DNA of 64,000 nt, from NCBI GenBank assembly GCA_022511075.1, contig JAFLSE010000003.1, positions 1-64,000 on the forward strand, read 5' to 3'. This document shows positions 26,435 to 35,293 of this stretch, one piece after another. The notes beneath the pieces were generated by a model. That model saw only the letters and a program-made list of their open reading frames with translations, was not told where the DNA came from and did not search any database. Each line of letters begins with the position of its first letter. Position 1 is the stretch's first letter. The position numbers and the translations under genes were made by a program. The stretch comes from Prevotella sp. (GTDB taxonomy: Bacteria; Bacteroidota; Bacteroidia; Bacteroidales; Bacteroidaceae).

Positions 26435-27532
26435 ATGAAGAGAGCTATATTGATGGCATTAATTGCTTTAACAACCACAGTAAACGTTATAGCACAAAGT
26501 ATCCAGACAGTTGATGACATGGGCAATCCTATAGCCTATGCCAGTGTGACTAATGCCGATGATGGTAAATTTATCGGGACGACTAATCTACAAGGCGTAA
26601 TAGACGACGTGAAAGGGGCAAAGAAAGTTCAAATCACTCATATAGCCTTCAAACCACAGGAGGTCATTGTCAGTAAACTAACGAATGGGGTTATCACTTT
26701 GCACGAGAACGACTATGACCTGCCTGAGATTGTAGTCGAAAAGAAAGAGTACGTCTATGCACAGATATATTACCGTCTTTTTTGTATGATTGACGATACC
26801 TTGGGATACTATCGTTCTGGTATTACCAATAATATCTATGACATAGAAAAGAATACAGTGTCTACAAAATATTATCATTTTTCAAAAGCCCAAATGGGTA
26901 TACTAAAGTTCCTATTTGACACGATGTTAGGCAAAATTATCAACCAACATTCTCAGCTGCCTACACTTGAGCATCCCTCTGCAACCACGCTTGCTTTAGA
27001 GGGTGGCATACCAAAAAATTTTTCATTGATAAAGGAGTCACCCAATCGAAAACGTATAGACTATAATGGAACACACATAGGATACATGGTGGACGACGAG
27101 ATGAACCATCAACGCCGAATATCAATAGATAACGAAGTATACTCTAAACTTAGGATAGAGAGTTATGGATCGAAGAAGCAAAAAAGGAGATTAGAGGAAC
27201 GGGAAACAACAACTACAAACAAGAAGTCTACTCGCTATATTGTGTTTCATATGGACGAGGGAAAATGCAATGTGGAAGATTTTGTGTTGCTGCAAGTTCA
27301 CGATGATTATGACCGGTACGACAATAAGAACCATAAAAACGAACATATACGCTTATGGTTGGAATTATTTGTTACAGACAGGGCATACGTAACGAAGGAA
27401 GAGGCGAAGGAACGTAAAAAAAGTCGTATTCCAATGACTTTTGAATCTCTCCAGCAGTTTGAGCATCAACACAACATTACCCCAATACCTGCTAACACAC
27501 TCAAAGCATTGAAGAAATTAGTTGAGAAATGA
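26435..27532 (+). CDS. Secreted protein with a carboxypeptidase-regulatory-like domain
   Basis: 365 residues with a signal peptide (MKRAILMALIALTTTVNVIA). About residues 21-90 form the beta-sandwich seen in TonB-linked receptors and related surface proteins (VDDMGNPIAYASVTN, TTNLQGVIDDVKG, VQITHIAFKPQEV). The rest (LPEIVVEKKEYVYAQIYYRL and onwards) matches no family I can name. Similar proteins are common and poorly characterised in Bacteroidales. Its stop codon is 1 bp from the end of the convergent FAH gene. There is no terminator between them. Confidence 0.7.
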   Translation: MKRAILMALIALTTTVNVIAQSIQTVDDMGNPIAYASVTNADDGKFIGTTNLQGVIDDVKGAKKVQITHIAFKPQEVIVSKLTNGVITLHENDYDLPEIVVEKKEYVYAQIYYRLFCMIDDTLGYYRSGITNNIYDIEKNTVSTKYYHFSKAQMGILKFLFDTMLGKIINQHSQLPTLEHPSATTLALEGGIPKNFSLIKESPNRKRIDYNGTHIGYMVDDEMNHQRRISIDNEVYSKLRIESYGSKKQKRRLEERETTTTNKKSTRYIVFHMDEGKCNVEDFVLLQVHDDYDRYDNKNHKNEHIRLWLELFVTDRAYVTKEEAKERKKSRIPMTFESLQQFEHQHNITPIPANTLKALKKLVEK

Positions 27533-27533
27533 G

Positions 27534-28151
27534 TCACTTGCAATTAAATTCCAACACTTTGTAGTCCTCGATATAGCCTTCAAGGTGGTCATCAATGTTT
27601 ACAGGACCTACACCTACGGGAGTGCCGGTATAGAGGAGGTCGCCGGTTTTAAGGGTGAAATATTTGCTGATGTAGGCAATAAGCTCGTCCACCTTGAAGA
27701 GCATATCGCTTGAACAGCCTTCCTGCACAGTGCGCCCATTGATGTCGAGGTGGAAATGGATTGCCTGAATGTCACGGAACTTTTCTATCGGCATCCATTC
27801 GCCTATGGTGGCAGCGCCGTCGAAACCCTTGCAGAGATCCCAAGGCTGTCCGTTGTCACGCAACTTGCGTTGCAAATCCCTTGCGGTGAAGTCGATTCCT
27901 ACGGTTACGGCATCGTAATACCTGTGGGCAAATCGCTGCGGAATGCTTTTGCCAAGACGGCAGATGCGTACTACAAGTTCGGTTTCATAGTCAATGCGTC
28001 CGAGGTCGTCGGGAATGAAAAAAGGCTTCTTGTCTTTCAGCAGCGACGAGTCTGCCTTTGTGAATATCACTGGTGTATCGGGTCTGTATTGTGCACCGTC
28101 AAGTTCCTCATTATGGAGGAGATAATTCATTCCTACTGCAAATATCTTCAT
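27534..28151 (-). CDS. Fumarylacetoacetate hydrolase (FAH) family protein
   Basis: 205 residues with the FAH fold: IFAVGMNYLLHNEE, the metal-binding acidic pattern DYETELVVRI, VTVGIDFTARDLQ, WDLCKGFDGAATIGEW and the C-terminal LLTGTPxGVGP-type GDLLYTGTPVGVGP. The family hydrolyses or decarboxylates 2-keto acids with a divalent metal; the substrate is not set by sequence. It lies 122 bp downstream of tsf in the same direction with a terminator between them. Confidence 0.85.
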   Translation of the reverse strand: MKIFAVGMNYLLHNEELDGAQYRPDTPVIFTKADSSLLKDKKPFFIPDDLGRIDYETELVVRICRLGKSIPQRFAHRYYDAVTVGIDFTARDLQRKLRDNGQPWDLCKGFDGAATIGEWMPIEKFRDIQAIHFHLDINGRTVQEGCSSDMLFKVDELIAYISKYFTLKTGDLLYTGTPVGVGPVNIDDHLEGYIEDYKVLEFNCK

Positions 28152-28189
28152 CTTTTGTCTTGGCTTTTTAGGAAAATGGTTTTAATAAA

Positions 28190-28220
28190 ATTGGGAGTAA
28201 GGATTGCCCCAACTCCCAAT
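28190..28220 (-). terminator. Terminator of the rplM-rpsI-rpsB-tsf operon
   Basis: A 9-bp stem (ATTGGGAGT at 28190-28198, ACTCCCAAT at 28212-28220) is followed on the minus strand by TTTTATTAA. Confidence 0.75.
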
Positions 28221-28273
28221 CTTTGTTTTTATGAATTGGCGTGAATGTTGCCACGCCGTGATGTTGTCGACAA

Positions 28274-29275
28274 TTACTCTGCTGCGAGAGTGAAACGCTT
28301 GTAGTTAACGATAGCAAGTTCCTTGTCAGCATTCTTGAGATAGTCAGCAACGCTAATCTTGTCGCCGCTCTCGTTGAACTGGAACTCTTGAGCCACGAGG
28401 CAGTTGTCCTTGAAGAACTTAGCCATACGACCCTTTGCGATGTTCTGAATCATCTGCTCGTTGAGGTTTGCAGCCTTGGCAGCAGCAGTCTCTTCCTTGA
28501 TTGCGATAGCCTTGTCAGCCTCCTCACGTGTGAGCCAGCCCTTGTTGATGTTAGACTCGATGTGGTCTTCGCTGTCAACGAGGTTTGGATTGAGACCAGC
28601 CTTCTTCAGAGCAACCTCAACAGCCTTTGAAACCTGCTCTTCCTTGGTCTTCTGGATAGCCACCTGAAGTTCGTTGTCCTTGACTTCCTGTGGAACAGAA
28701 GCCTCGTCGAGGGCTACCGGCTTCATGGCAGCAACCTGCATTGCTACCTTGTGGCCAATCTCTGCGAAGTCCTTGTTGAGTTGTACCATTGTGCAAAGAG
28801 TGTGCTTACCCATGTGGTCGTAAACCTCGATGTTGTCGCCTTCGAGAACGTTGTAGCCATCGAGTTCCATCTTCTCACCAGTGATACCAGAACGCTGTGT
28901 AACAGCCTCCTGTGCTGTCAGACCATCCTCAAGTACGAGTGCGTTAACCTCTTCGAGAGTCTTAACCTTTGCAGCAATAGCAGCATCGAGAATGCGCTGT
29001 GTAAGTGCAATGAAGTCAGCACCGTTAGCCACAAAGTCAGTCTCGCACTTCAAGGCGAGGATAGCGGCAAATGTGCCTTCTTTCTTCACGAGCACACAAC
29101 CGTTGGATGTCTCACGGTCTGAACGCTTTGCAGCGATAGCAAGACCACGCTCGCGGAGCAAATCCTTTGCCTTGTCAAAATCGCCCTCCGCCTCAGTCAG
29201 AGCCTTCTTTACGTCAGCAAGACCAGCACCTGTCATGGCGCGGAGTTTCTTGATATCATCAATTGAAATTGCCAT
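28274..29275 (-). CDS. tsf: Elongation factor Ts
   Basis: 333 residues, the guanine-nucleotide exchange factor of EF-Tu. The N-terminal UBA-like domain is complete (IKKLRAMTGAGLADVKKAL), and the EF-Tu-contacting TDFV motif is in LKCETDFVANGADF (about residue 80). The dimerisation core repeats follow (HKVAMQVAAMKP). It is longer than E. coli Ts (283) and usual for Bacteroidota. It is the last gene of the ribosomal operon, 36 bp after rpsB. Confidence 0.98.
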   Translation of the reverse strand: MAISIDDIKKLRAMTGAGLADVKKALTEAEGDFDKAKDLLRERGLAIAAKRSDRETSNGCVLVKKEGTFAAILALKCETDFVANGADFIALTQRILDAAIAAKVKTLEEVNALVLEDGLTAQEAVTQRSGITGEKMELDGYNVLEGDNIEVYDHMGKHTLCTMVQLNKDFAEIGHKVAMQVAAMKPVALDEASVPQEVKDNELQVAIQKTKEEQVSKAVEVALKKAGLNPNLVDSEDHIESNINKGWLTREEADKAIAIKEETAAAKAANLNEQMIQNIAKGRMAKFFKDNCLVAQEFQFNESGDKISVADYLKNADKELAIVNYKRFTLAAE

Positions 29276-29311
29276 TTCTTTTAACCTTTCTTTAATTGTT
29301 AGTCATTAGTT

Positions 29312-30103
29312 TTATTCTGCCTCCTGCTCTTCAGCCTTTGGCTCATCCTTGCGTGCCCTGCGAACGCGCTTTTCGTCGCCCTGTGCAGCAGCGGCTGTCT
29401 CGTCTGCCTTCTCAACCTTGCGCTCCTCGAGCCCCTCGGCAATAGCACCGCAGCAAGCATTGAGGATAATCTCGATGCTGTCCTTTGCGTCGTCGTTTGC
29501 TGGGATTACGAAGTCAATATCCTTAGGGTTGCTGTTGGTATCGACGATACCGAACACAGGTATACCAAGACGGCGAGCCTCCTTAACGGCGTTTGCCTCC
29601 TTAACAACGTCAACTACGAAAAGTGCAGATGGGAGACGGGTAAGGTCGGCGATAGAGCCGAGGTTCTTCTCCAACTTTGCACGCTGACGTGTAATCTGGA
29701 GCAACTCACGCTTAGAGAGGTTGCTGTATGTACCGTCGTTCATCAGTTTGTCGATGTTAGCCATCTTCTTCACAGCCTTGCGGATTGTTGGGAAGTTGGT
29801 GAGCATACCACCTGGCCAGCGCTCTATTACGTATGGCATGTTTACGCTTGCTGCCTTGTCGGCAACAACGTCCTTTGTCTGTTTTTTAGTAGCCACGAAC
29901 AAGATTTTCTTGCCCGACTTTGCAATCTGCTTCAAGGCATCTGCAGCCTCGTCAATCTTTACTACAGTCTTGTGCAGGTCGATGATGTGAATACCGTTAC
30001 GCTCGGTATAGATATATGGTGCCATTGCAGGACACCACTTGCGCTTGAGGTGACCGAAGTGGCAACCTGCCTGAAGAAGCGCGTCAAAATTTGTTCTTGC
30101 CAT
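29312..30103 (-). CDS. rpsB: 30S ribosomal protein S2
   Basis: 263 residues. The S2 signatures are plain: LLQAGCHFGHLKRKWCPAMAPYIYTERNGIHIIDL, RWPGGMLTNF and GIPVFGIVDTNSNPKDIDFVIPANDDA. The C-terminal tail is acidic and lysine-rich (KRVRRARKDEPKAEEQEAE), a common extension in this phylum. A 155-nt gap to rpsI holds a hairpin. Confidence 0.98.
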   Translation of the reverse strand: MARTNFDALLQAGCHFGHLKRKWCPAMAPYIYTERNGIHIIDLHKTVVKIDEAADALKQIAKSGKKILFVATKKQTKDVVADKAASVNMPYVIERWPGGMLTNFPTIRKAVKKMANIDKLMNDGTYSNLSKRELLQITRQRAKLEKNLGSIADLTRLPSALFVVDVVKEANAVKEARRLGIPVFGIVDTNSNPKDIDFVIPANDDAKDSIEIILNACCGAIAEGLEERKVEKADETAAAAQGDEKRVRRARKDEPKAEEQEAE

Positions 30104-30258
30104 TTTTCTAAATGTTTTAATTTGTTGTTTACTTTCTTTTTAATTCGTTGATTTGTGCCCATGCCCTTTTCAGGAGCAGCGGCAAAATGTTCAGAACCAG
30201 CCGGAGAGTAGTCGTTATGAGTCTGTCCGGTTTAGATACTAAACTGCGAGGCGTAATA
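30104..30258 (-). promoter_or_regulatory. Candidate rpsB leader inside the ribosomal operon
   Basis: The gap between rpsI and rpsB is unusually long for this operon. It has no minus-strand TAnnTTTG box but contains GTTTAG-ATA-CTAAAC (about 30230-30244) and CCGGACAG/CTCCGG words that could pair. A structured S2 leader for autoregulation is plausible. Confidence 0.35.
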
Positions 30259-30645
30259 TTAACGCTTGCTGAACTGGAAGCGACGACGAGCCTTTGGCTG
30301 ACCTGGCTTCTTACGCTCAACAACACGTGAGTCGCGAGTCATGAAGCCTTGCTTCTTCAGTGCAGACTTGTCCTCTGCGTTAATCTTTACCAATGCGCGG
30401 GCAATGGCGAGACGGAGAGCCTGGCTCTGACCTGTGAAACCACCACCGTTTACATTTACCTTTATATCATATTTCTCTGCAACGTCGAGCAGTTCAAGAG
30501 GCTGCTTTACTACATACTGCAGGATTGGCGACGGGAAATACTCCGTCAAGTCTTTCTTGTTGATTGTGATTTTGCCGGTGCCCTCTTTTACATATACGCG
30601 AGCAACTGCTTCCTTGCGGCGACCAACTGCATTAATCATTTCCAT
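30259..30645 (-). CDS. rpsI: 30S ribosomal protein S9
   Basis: 128 residues: INAVGRRKEAVARVYVKEGTGKITIN at the start, VNGGGFTGQSQALRLAIARALV in the middle and the basic tail RKKPGQPKARRRFQFSKR that reaches the P-site tRNA. The spacing to rplM is 9 bp. Confidence 0.98.
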   Translation of the reverse strand: MEMINAVGRRKEAVARVYVKEGTGKITINKKDLTEYFPSPILQYVVKQPLELLDVAEKYDIKVNVNGGGFTGQSQALRLAIARALVKINAEDKSALKKQGFMTRDSRVVERKKPGQPKARRRFQFSKR

Positions 30646-30654
30646 ATCTTATTA

Positions 30655-31116
30655 TTATTTATACTGGTTAATATCGATTGTCTTTGGCTTCTGTGCCTCC
30701 TGATTGTGCTCTGTACCCTCATAGATATAGAGGTTGTTCATCAGGCTGCGTCCGAGCGGACCTTTTGGCAGCATACCCTTTACTGCGTGACGGAGAATCC
30801 TCTCAACGCCGTTTGCGCGCTTGCGGAGGTCTGCCGGGGTATTGAAACGCTGTCCACCTGGGTAACCAGTATAACGTGTGTAGACCTTTTCTGTCTCCTT
30901 CTTTCCAGTGAAGACAACCTTAGACGCATTGATAATAATAACATTGTCGCCACAGTCTACATGTGGGGTGAAGGTTGGCTTGTACTTGCCACGAAGCAAT
31001 TTAGCCACTTTTGAGCAGAGACGACCTACAACCTGATCAGTTGCATCGATAACCACCCACTCCTTCTTTGCTGTTTCCTTGTTAATGGAAATAGTCTTGT
31101 AACTTAAAGTGTTCAT
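30655..31116 (-). CDS. rplM: 50S ribosomal protein L13
   Basis: 153 residues: WVVIDATDQVVGRLCSKVAKLLRGKYKPTFTPHVDCGD and VERILRHAVKGMLPKGPLGR. It is the first gene of the rplM-rpsI-rpsB-tsf operon and has a leader of about 170 nt. Confidence 0.98.
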   Translation of the reverse strand: MNTLSYKTISINKETAKKEWVVIDATDQVVGRLCSKVAKLLRGKYKPTFTPHVDCGDNVIIINASKVVFTGKKETEKVYTRYTGYPGGQRFNTPADLRKRANGVERILRHAVKGMLPKGPLGRSLMNNLYIYEGTEHNQEAQKPKTIDINQYK

Positions 31117-31298
31117 CTTTACTTTTAAATTTTACTACTAAAAAACATTTCTTTTTATTTCACCAAATATTTGTGCTGCTGGAACAGCACGCGAACAACG
31201 ATTCACTAACCACCATGCCTGGCCAAAGACACGGCTATTAACACGCCGCTCAGTGGGGATTCTAAGCCTCTCCCCTTAATAATCGGACTGCAAAGGTA
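31117..31298 (-). promoter_or_regulatory. Structured 5' leader and promoter of rplM
   Basis: A minus-strand -7 box, TACCTTTG at 31291-31298, puts the RNA start near 31285 and leaves a leader of about 170 nt. It contains three hairpins (coordinates on the + strand): GGGGA/TCCCC (31255-31259 with 31271-31275), CGGC/GCCG (31232-31235 with 31245-31248), and GTGCTG/CAGCAC (31173-31178 with 31185-31190). L13 leaders that bind the free protein are a known type of control, including a class proposed for Bacteroidia. Assignment to that class is not tested here. Confidence 0.55.
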
Positions 31299-31351
31299 CA
31301 TATTTTATTTAAAAGAAAATTCGAGCACTTCCTTAAATTAAGCTAATTTAA

Positions 31352-32281
31352 CTAATTTAAGGCTAATTTAATCTCGGCTTCCTCGGCATCCTTATGTAAT
31401 TGCATCACAAGATCCTCTTTATCTGCGAACTTTATTTCGTCGCGCAAGCGACAGCAAACAGCAATGGTTACAGTCGTGCCATAGAGGTATTCGTTGCAGT
31501 TGAATATATGTACCTCTACTGTTGTCTGCGAGCCGGAGAATGTGGGGCGATTGCCAATATTCATCATTCCGTGCTTATACTCCATCGTACCGTCGAGGCG
31601 CACTTTCACAGCATATACCCCACGCAGTGGCAGTAGCTTAATGTCATCTATCTGTACATTTGCCGTAGGGAAATGCATACTACGACCAATGTGGAAACCT
31701 TCAACAACGTTGCCTGTCATTGTGTAAGGAGCGCCAAGACACTTGCCAGCCTCTTCCACCTGTCCTTCGTCAAGTAGTTTTCTTATAAGCGAAGAGTTTA
31801 TTATCTTGCCATCCTGCAAATATTGCTTGGCAAGTATAACCTCAATACCGAGTTGTCTGCCGTAGTCCACATATTCGTTGAAGCCTTCCGAGCGATTGTG
31901 TCCGAAACGGTTGTCATAGCCTGTAAGCAATACTTTTGCGCAAAGCCTTCCGAGTACATCTTTCATAAAATCGTATGCCGACATCTGCGCAAGACTCTCC
32001 GTGAATGGAACAACAACACATAAGTCAATACCTGTTTTCGACAAAGCCAAGGTCTTTTCGTCGAGCGTGTTGAGCATCTTTGTTACATTGTCAGGACGAA
32101 GCACTTGTTTGGGATGCTTGTCGAATGTCACTACTACCGACAGAATCCCCCTTGTCTTTGCTTGCTCCGTCAACTGTTCCAAGAGGAAAGCGTGTCCTCG
32201 GTGCACCCCGTCGAAGAAGCCTATGGTGGCAATGCAAGGTTGCTCAAGTGATGTGTTGCCGTCGAAATATATGGTTTTCAT
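31352..32281 (-). CDS. ribF: Bifunctional riboflavin kinase/FAD synthetase
   Basis: 309 residues, makes FMN and FAD from riboflavin. The N-terminal nucleotidyltransferase domain has the HxGH-type IGFFDGVHRGH and IINSSLIRKLL; the C-terminal kinase domain has GRSMHFPTANVQ and GMMNIGNRPTF. Length is normal. It is transcribed away from the tRNA gene. No clear TAnnTTTG box lies directly upstream. Confidence 0.96.
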   Translation of the reverse strand: MKTIYFDGNTSLEQPCIATIGFFDGVHRGHAFLLEQLTEQAKTRGILSVVVTFDKHPKQVLRPDNVTKMLNTLDEKTLALSKTGIDLCVVVPFTESLAQMSAYDFMKDVLGRLCAKVLLTGYDNRFGHNRSEGFNEYVDYGRQLGIEVILAKQYLQDGKIINSSLIRKLLDEGQVEEAGKCLGAPYTMTGNVVEGFHIGRSMHFPTANVQIDDIKLLPLRGVYAVKVRLDGTMEYKHGMMNIGNRPTFSGSQTTVEVHIFNCNEYLYGTTVTIAVCCRLRDEIKFADKEDLVMQLHKDAEEAEIKLALN

Positions 32282-32368
32282 AAAGATGAATATATGCTTT
32301 TACTTATATGTTTACTAACTTAAATTTGCCAATAAATTAGAAAAATAATCAATATTTTTGTGAAAACA

Positions 32369-32400
32369 TTTGGAGATTTCAAAAAAAGGCATTACCTTTG
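32369..32400 (+). promoter_or_regulatory. Promoter of the tRNA-Met gene
   Basis: -33 TTTG (32369-32372), 20-nt spacer, -7 TACCTTTG (32393-32400). Confidence 0.75.
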
Positions 32401-32432
32401 CAGCCGTAAATCAATAACACTGGTTTATAAGC

Positions 32433-32506
32433 GGGCTTTTAGCTCAGTTGGTTAGAGCAACAGACTCATAATCTGGAGGTCCTAGGTTCAAGCCCTAGAT
32501 GGCCCA
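32433..32506 (+). tRNA. tRNA-Met (CAT anticodon)
   Basis: A 74-nt cloverleaf. The acceptor starts GGGCTTT, the D-arm is GCTC/GAGC around AGTTGGTTA, the anticodon stem CAGA/TCTG encloses CTCATAA, and the T-arm is CTAGG-TTCAAGC-CCTAG. One U-U mismatch lies in the acceptor. CCA is not encoded. The CAT anticodon means elongator Met, or Ile2 if the C is lysidine-modified. The start-type tRNA is less likely because the acceptor starts with a normal G-C pair. Confidence 0.9.
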
Positions 32507-32514
32507 CTTTCCTG

Positions 32515-32543
32515 AAAAGAGTTTCCATAATGGAAACTCTTTT
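32515..32543. terminator. Bidirectional terminator after tRNA-Met
   Basis: A 13-bp stem, AAAAGAGTTTCCA and its complement, around a TAA loop. T and A runs flank it, so it can also end the convergent LruC gene, whose stop is at 32555. Confidence 0.85.
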
Positions 32544-32554
32544 CTTTGCTTTTG

Positions 32555-33913
32555 TTAGTTGTATACCATAATCATTGTGGGGTATTTGTACCAGTCTCTT
32601 GCAATAGTCCTATCACTTGCCCATTGTCCGAATGAGTGGTTTATGTCCTGATAAGCTCCTCCGAGCACGGAAGAAGTCTTGTAAGTGCCAATCTCCATTC
32701 CCTCTGCAGGCCAGCGGAAGCCTTTTCCTGGCACAGCCAATGCCCACGGATAGATATTGTCTTCGTAGTAGCCATCAGGGAATGCCACGAGCTTTTTCTT
32801 ATATATATATGTATGTATCTCCCAAATGATGCCGTTGTACTCTTCTATGATAAACATATCCAAGTCTTTGAAGGTGATATTTTTATCACCGACGCCCTCT
32901 TTCAGCGTTATCACCACATTTCCTGTTACGGCAGGTACGTCATCTGCAATGACAATTACTTCACCGCCTTCTGTTGGTTCTGGCTTCTGCGATTCCAGCA
33001 TGGTATTATAGTTTATTCTATCCACCATACCAAAATTATTCGTCTTTTCTCCGCTTATCGCATAGTGCAGGTCGTTGGTCAGGGGAATGTATATGTCGTC
33101 ATTTTGATAGCGTGTTACCTCGTAGCCCTTTTCTGGCTGCTTTTGTGGGAACATCAGGTTCTTGTCCTCATCATAAAAATTACCCATTCCGTAGGCGTAG
33201 TAGGTAAACAATGCACCATTCCATTCCACGCTTTCTATGTCGTCTTCCTTTAGTCCTGCAATGTGCAGTGCTGCTGCCATCAACTTGTTCGACCCCACGG
33301 CACGTATGCTTGGTTCCAGTTCTATCTTTGTCTGTTTGGCATTGACAGTCTTTTTCATTTTTACGCCTAATACAGCGTCGTTATAGTCAAAGTCACCTGG
33401 CTCTGGGAAACAGTCCTCAAAGCAATACGCCATGTCAAACCCTTCATCGGCTATCGTGGCTGTAGTACTTTTCATGCTTTGCAGGCTTGCCGGAGTTATG
33501 TTTGCCGATACCATACCGTTCTTTACGGTAACAGATTGCAAGTATGTCGTGCCGTTGTCCACTATTGCTACATAGAAAGTCGTTGCCGTTTGTGGATACG
33601 AGAAATTCGCTTTTAGTGCAGATCCGCTTTCCACCATGCCTTGCACCATTACTGTGCCCGTATTGTTTGCGGTCGGATCGTTTTCATAGACCTTTACCAT
33701 GTACGATTTGCCGTTCTCCATGTTTACCTCAATGTTGGCTGTACATTCGCTAAAGGTTACCCAATTGTGCGATTTGTCAACGTTGTTTACGGGGAATGCT
33801 TCGCTCATAATTCCCTCATAATTTTCTGGATCGTAATTTTCCGTTGTCCTACAAGCTGTTGTTGCCATCAACGCCGTAGCCATCAATACGACCATGAATT
33901 TGTTTTTTGTCAT
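32555..33913 (-). CDS. LruC-domain lipoprotein
   Basis: 452 residues. The signal peptide ends in ALMATTACRTT, a lipobox with Cys at about 21. The LruC/DUF4842 domain lies in the middle and C-terminal half and shows the calcium-site-like EDCFPEPGDFDYNDAVLGVKM (about 168-188) and AVPGKGFRWPAEG near the end. LruC was named from a lipoprotein of Leptospira; in Bacteroidales the proteins are surface or outer-membrane lipoproteins of unknown function. Its -7 box is TAACTTTG at 33940-33947 (minus strand). Confidence 0.85.
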   Translation of the reverse strand: MTKNKFMVVLMATALMATTACRTTENYDPENYEGIMSEAFPVNNVDKSHNWVTFSECTANIEVNMENGKSYMVKVYENDPTANNTGTVMVQGMVESGSALKANFSYPQTATTFYVAIVDNGTTYLQSVTVKNGMVSANITPASLQSMKSTTATIADEGFDMAYCFEDCFPEPGDFDYNDAVLGVKMKKTVNAKQTKIELEPSIRAVGSNKLMAAALHIAGLKEDDIESVEWNGALFTYYAYGMGNFYDEDKNLMFPQKQPEKGYEVTRYQNDDIYIPLTNDLHYAISGEKTNNFGMVDRINYNTMLESQKPEPTEGGEVIVIADDVPAVTGNVVITLKEGVGDKNITFKDLDMFIIEEYNGIIWEIHTYIYKKKLVAFPDGYYEDNIYPWALAVPGKGFRWPAEGMEIGTYKTSSVLGGAYQDINHSFGQWASDRTIARDWYKYPTMIMVYN

Positions 33914-33939
33914 TGTGCGTACAATCTTATTTTTGGCGA

Positions 33940-33947
33940 CAAAGTTA
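33940..33947 (-). promoter_or_regulatory. -7 box of the LruC gene
   Basis: Minus strand TAACTTTG at 33940-33947, 26 bp before the ATG. No clear -33 box. Confidence 0.5.
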
Positions 33948-33966
33948 ATAAAAAAAAATAAGATAG

Positions 33967-33998
33967 CTTGTCAATATCAGAAAAAAGTTTTAATTTTG
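33967..33998 (+). promoter_or_regulatory. Promoter of the SpmAB-like gene
   Basis: CTTG (33967-33970) and -7 TAATTTTG (33991-33998) with a 20-nt spacer; the start codon is at 34046. Confidence 0.6.
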
Positions 33999-34045
33999 CA
34001 CGATAATTGTTTGTTATTCACCATAGCAAGAAAAACGGCAAGCCA

Positions 34046-35278
34046 ATGGTACTTAACTATATATGGGTGGCATTTTTTGTCATAGCGTTTGTGGTTGCAT
34101 GCGTAAAGCTTGCATTCACGGGCGATTATGACGTGTTCCCTGAAATGATGAACTCAACGTTCTCTTCATCGAAGACGGCGTTTGAGATTTCTCTCGGACT
34201 TACGGGAGTGCTTACGCTCTGGCTCGGCATAATGAAGATAGGTGAGCGCGGCGGTGTGGTAAATGTATTGGCAAGAATACTGTCGCCGGTGTTCACGCGC
34301 CTTTTCCCCGACATTCCGAAAGGTCATCCCGTTATGGGCAGCATATTCATGAACATTGCTGCCAACATGCTTAATCTCGACAACGCCGCCACGCCATTGG
34401 GACTGAGAGCAATGGAACAGTTGCAGGAACTGAATCCCAGGAAAGACACCGCCACCAATCCGATGATTATGTTCCTTGTGCTCAACACAAGTGGACTGAC
34501 GCTCATTCCTGTGAGCATAATGGTATACAGGGCACAGATGGGAGCGGCACAGCCTACCGACATATTCGTGCCGTTGCTGCTTGCCACGTTTTTCTCCACG
34601 CTTGCCGGCATTGTGGTAACAAGCATCTATCAGCGCATAAACCTCTTCAACCGCACTATAATGCTTACCCTCGGTGGCATGTGCCTTGCCGTTACCGCAA
34701 TAATATGGGGCTTCAGTCAACTCGACAAGGAGCAGATGAACATCGTGAGCACTACCGTGGCAAACATACTGCTTATGGGCATTATCGTGGGATTCATCTG
34801 TGCAGGTGTGCGCAAGAAGATAAATGTTTACGACACTTTCATAGAAGGTGCAAAGGAAGGCTTTTCCACTGCCGTGCGCATCATACCCTATCTTGTTGCC
34901 ATACTCGTGGGCATCGGTGTGTTCCGTGCATCGGGGGCTATGGATATGCTGATAGGAGGCATAAAGTGGTGTGTTGAGGCTTGCGGAGGCAATACCGACT
35001 TCATAGGAGCATTGCCCACGGCACTTATGAAACCTCTTTCGGGTAGTGGTGCACGAGGCATGATGGTGGACGCAATGGCAACATATGGTGCAGACTCCTT
35101 TGCCGGCAGATTGAGTTGCATATTCCAGGGTAGCACCGACACAACATTCTATATTCTTGCCGTCTACTTCGGTAGTGTGGGCATACGCCACACTCGCCAC
35201 GCCGTTGCCTGCGGATTGCTTGCCGACCTCGCCGGCGTGTTGGCGGCAATAGCTATATGTTACATGTTTTTCCAATAA
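34046..35278 (+). CDS. SpmA-SpmB fusion, nucleoside-recognition (Gate) membrane protein
   Basis: 410 residues with about ten membrane segments. The first half is SpmA-like (LNYIWVAFFVIAFVVACVKL, IMKIGERGGVVNVLARILSPVF, MNIAANMLNLDNAATPLGLRAM). The second half is SpmB-like (RIIPYLVAILVGIGVFRASGA, LPTALMKPLSGSGARGMM, IFQGSTDTTFYILAVYFGSVG). In Bacillus these are separate spore-maturation genes; the fusion is widespread in non-sporulating Bacteroidota, and the substrate is unknown. ATG at 34046 is chosen because the longer frame starts inside the promoter region. A flippase gene follows after 15 bp. Confidence 0.9.
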   Translation: MVLNYIWVAFFVIAFVVACVKLAFTGDYDVFPEMMNSTFSSSKTAFEISLGLTGVLTLWLGIMKIGERGGVVNVLARILSPVFTRLFPDIPKGHPVMGSIFMNIAANMLNLDNAATPLGLRAMEQLQELNPRKDTATNPMIMFLVLNTSGLTLIPVSIMVYRAQMGAAQPTDIFVPLLLATFFSTLAGIVVTSIYQRINLFNRTIMLTLGGMCLAVTAIIWGFSQLDKEQMNIVSTTVANILLMGIIVGFICAGVRKKINVYDTFIEGAKEGFSTAVRIIPYLVAILVGIGVFRASGAMDMLIGGIKWCVEACGGNTDFIGALPTALMKPLSGSGARGMMVDAMATYGADSFAGRLSCIFQGSTDTTFYILAVYFGSVGIRHTRHAVACGLLADLAGVLAAIAICYMFFQ

Positions 35279-35293
35279 ATCTACGACAACGAA

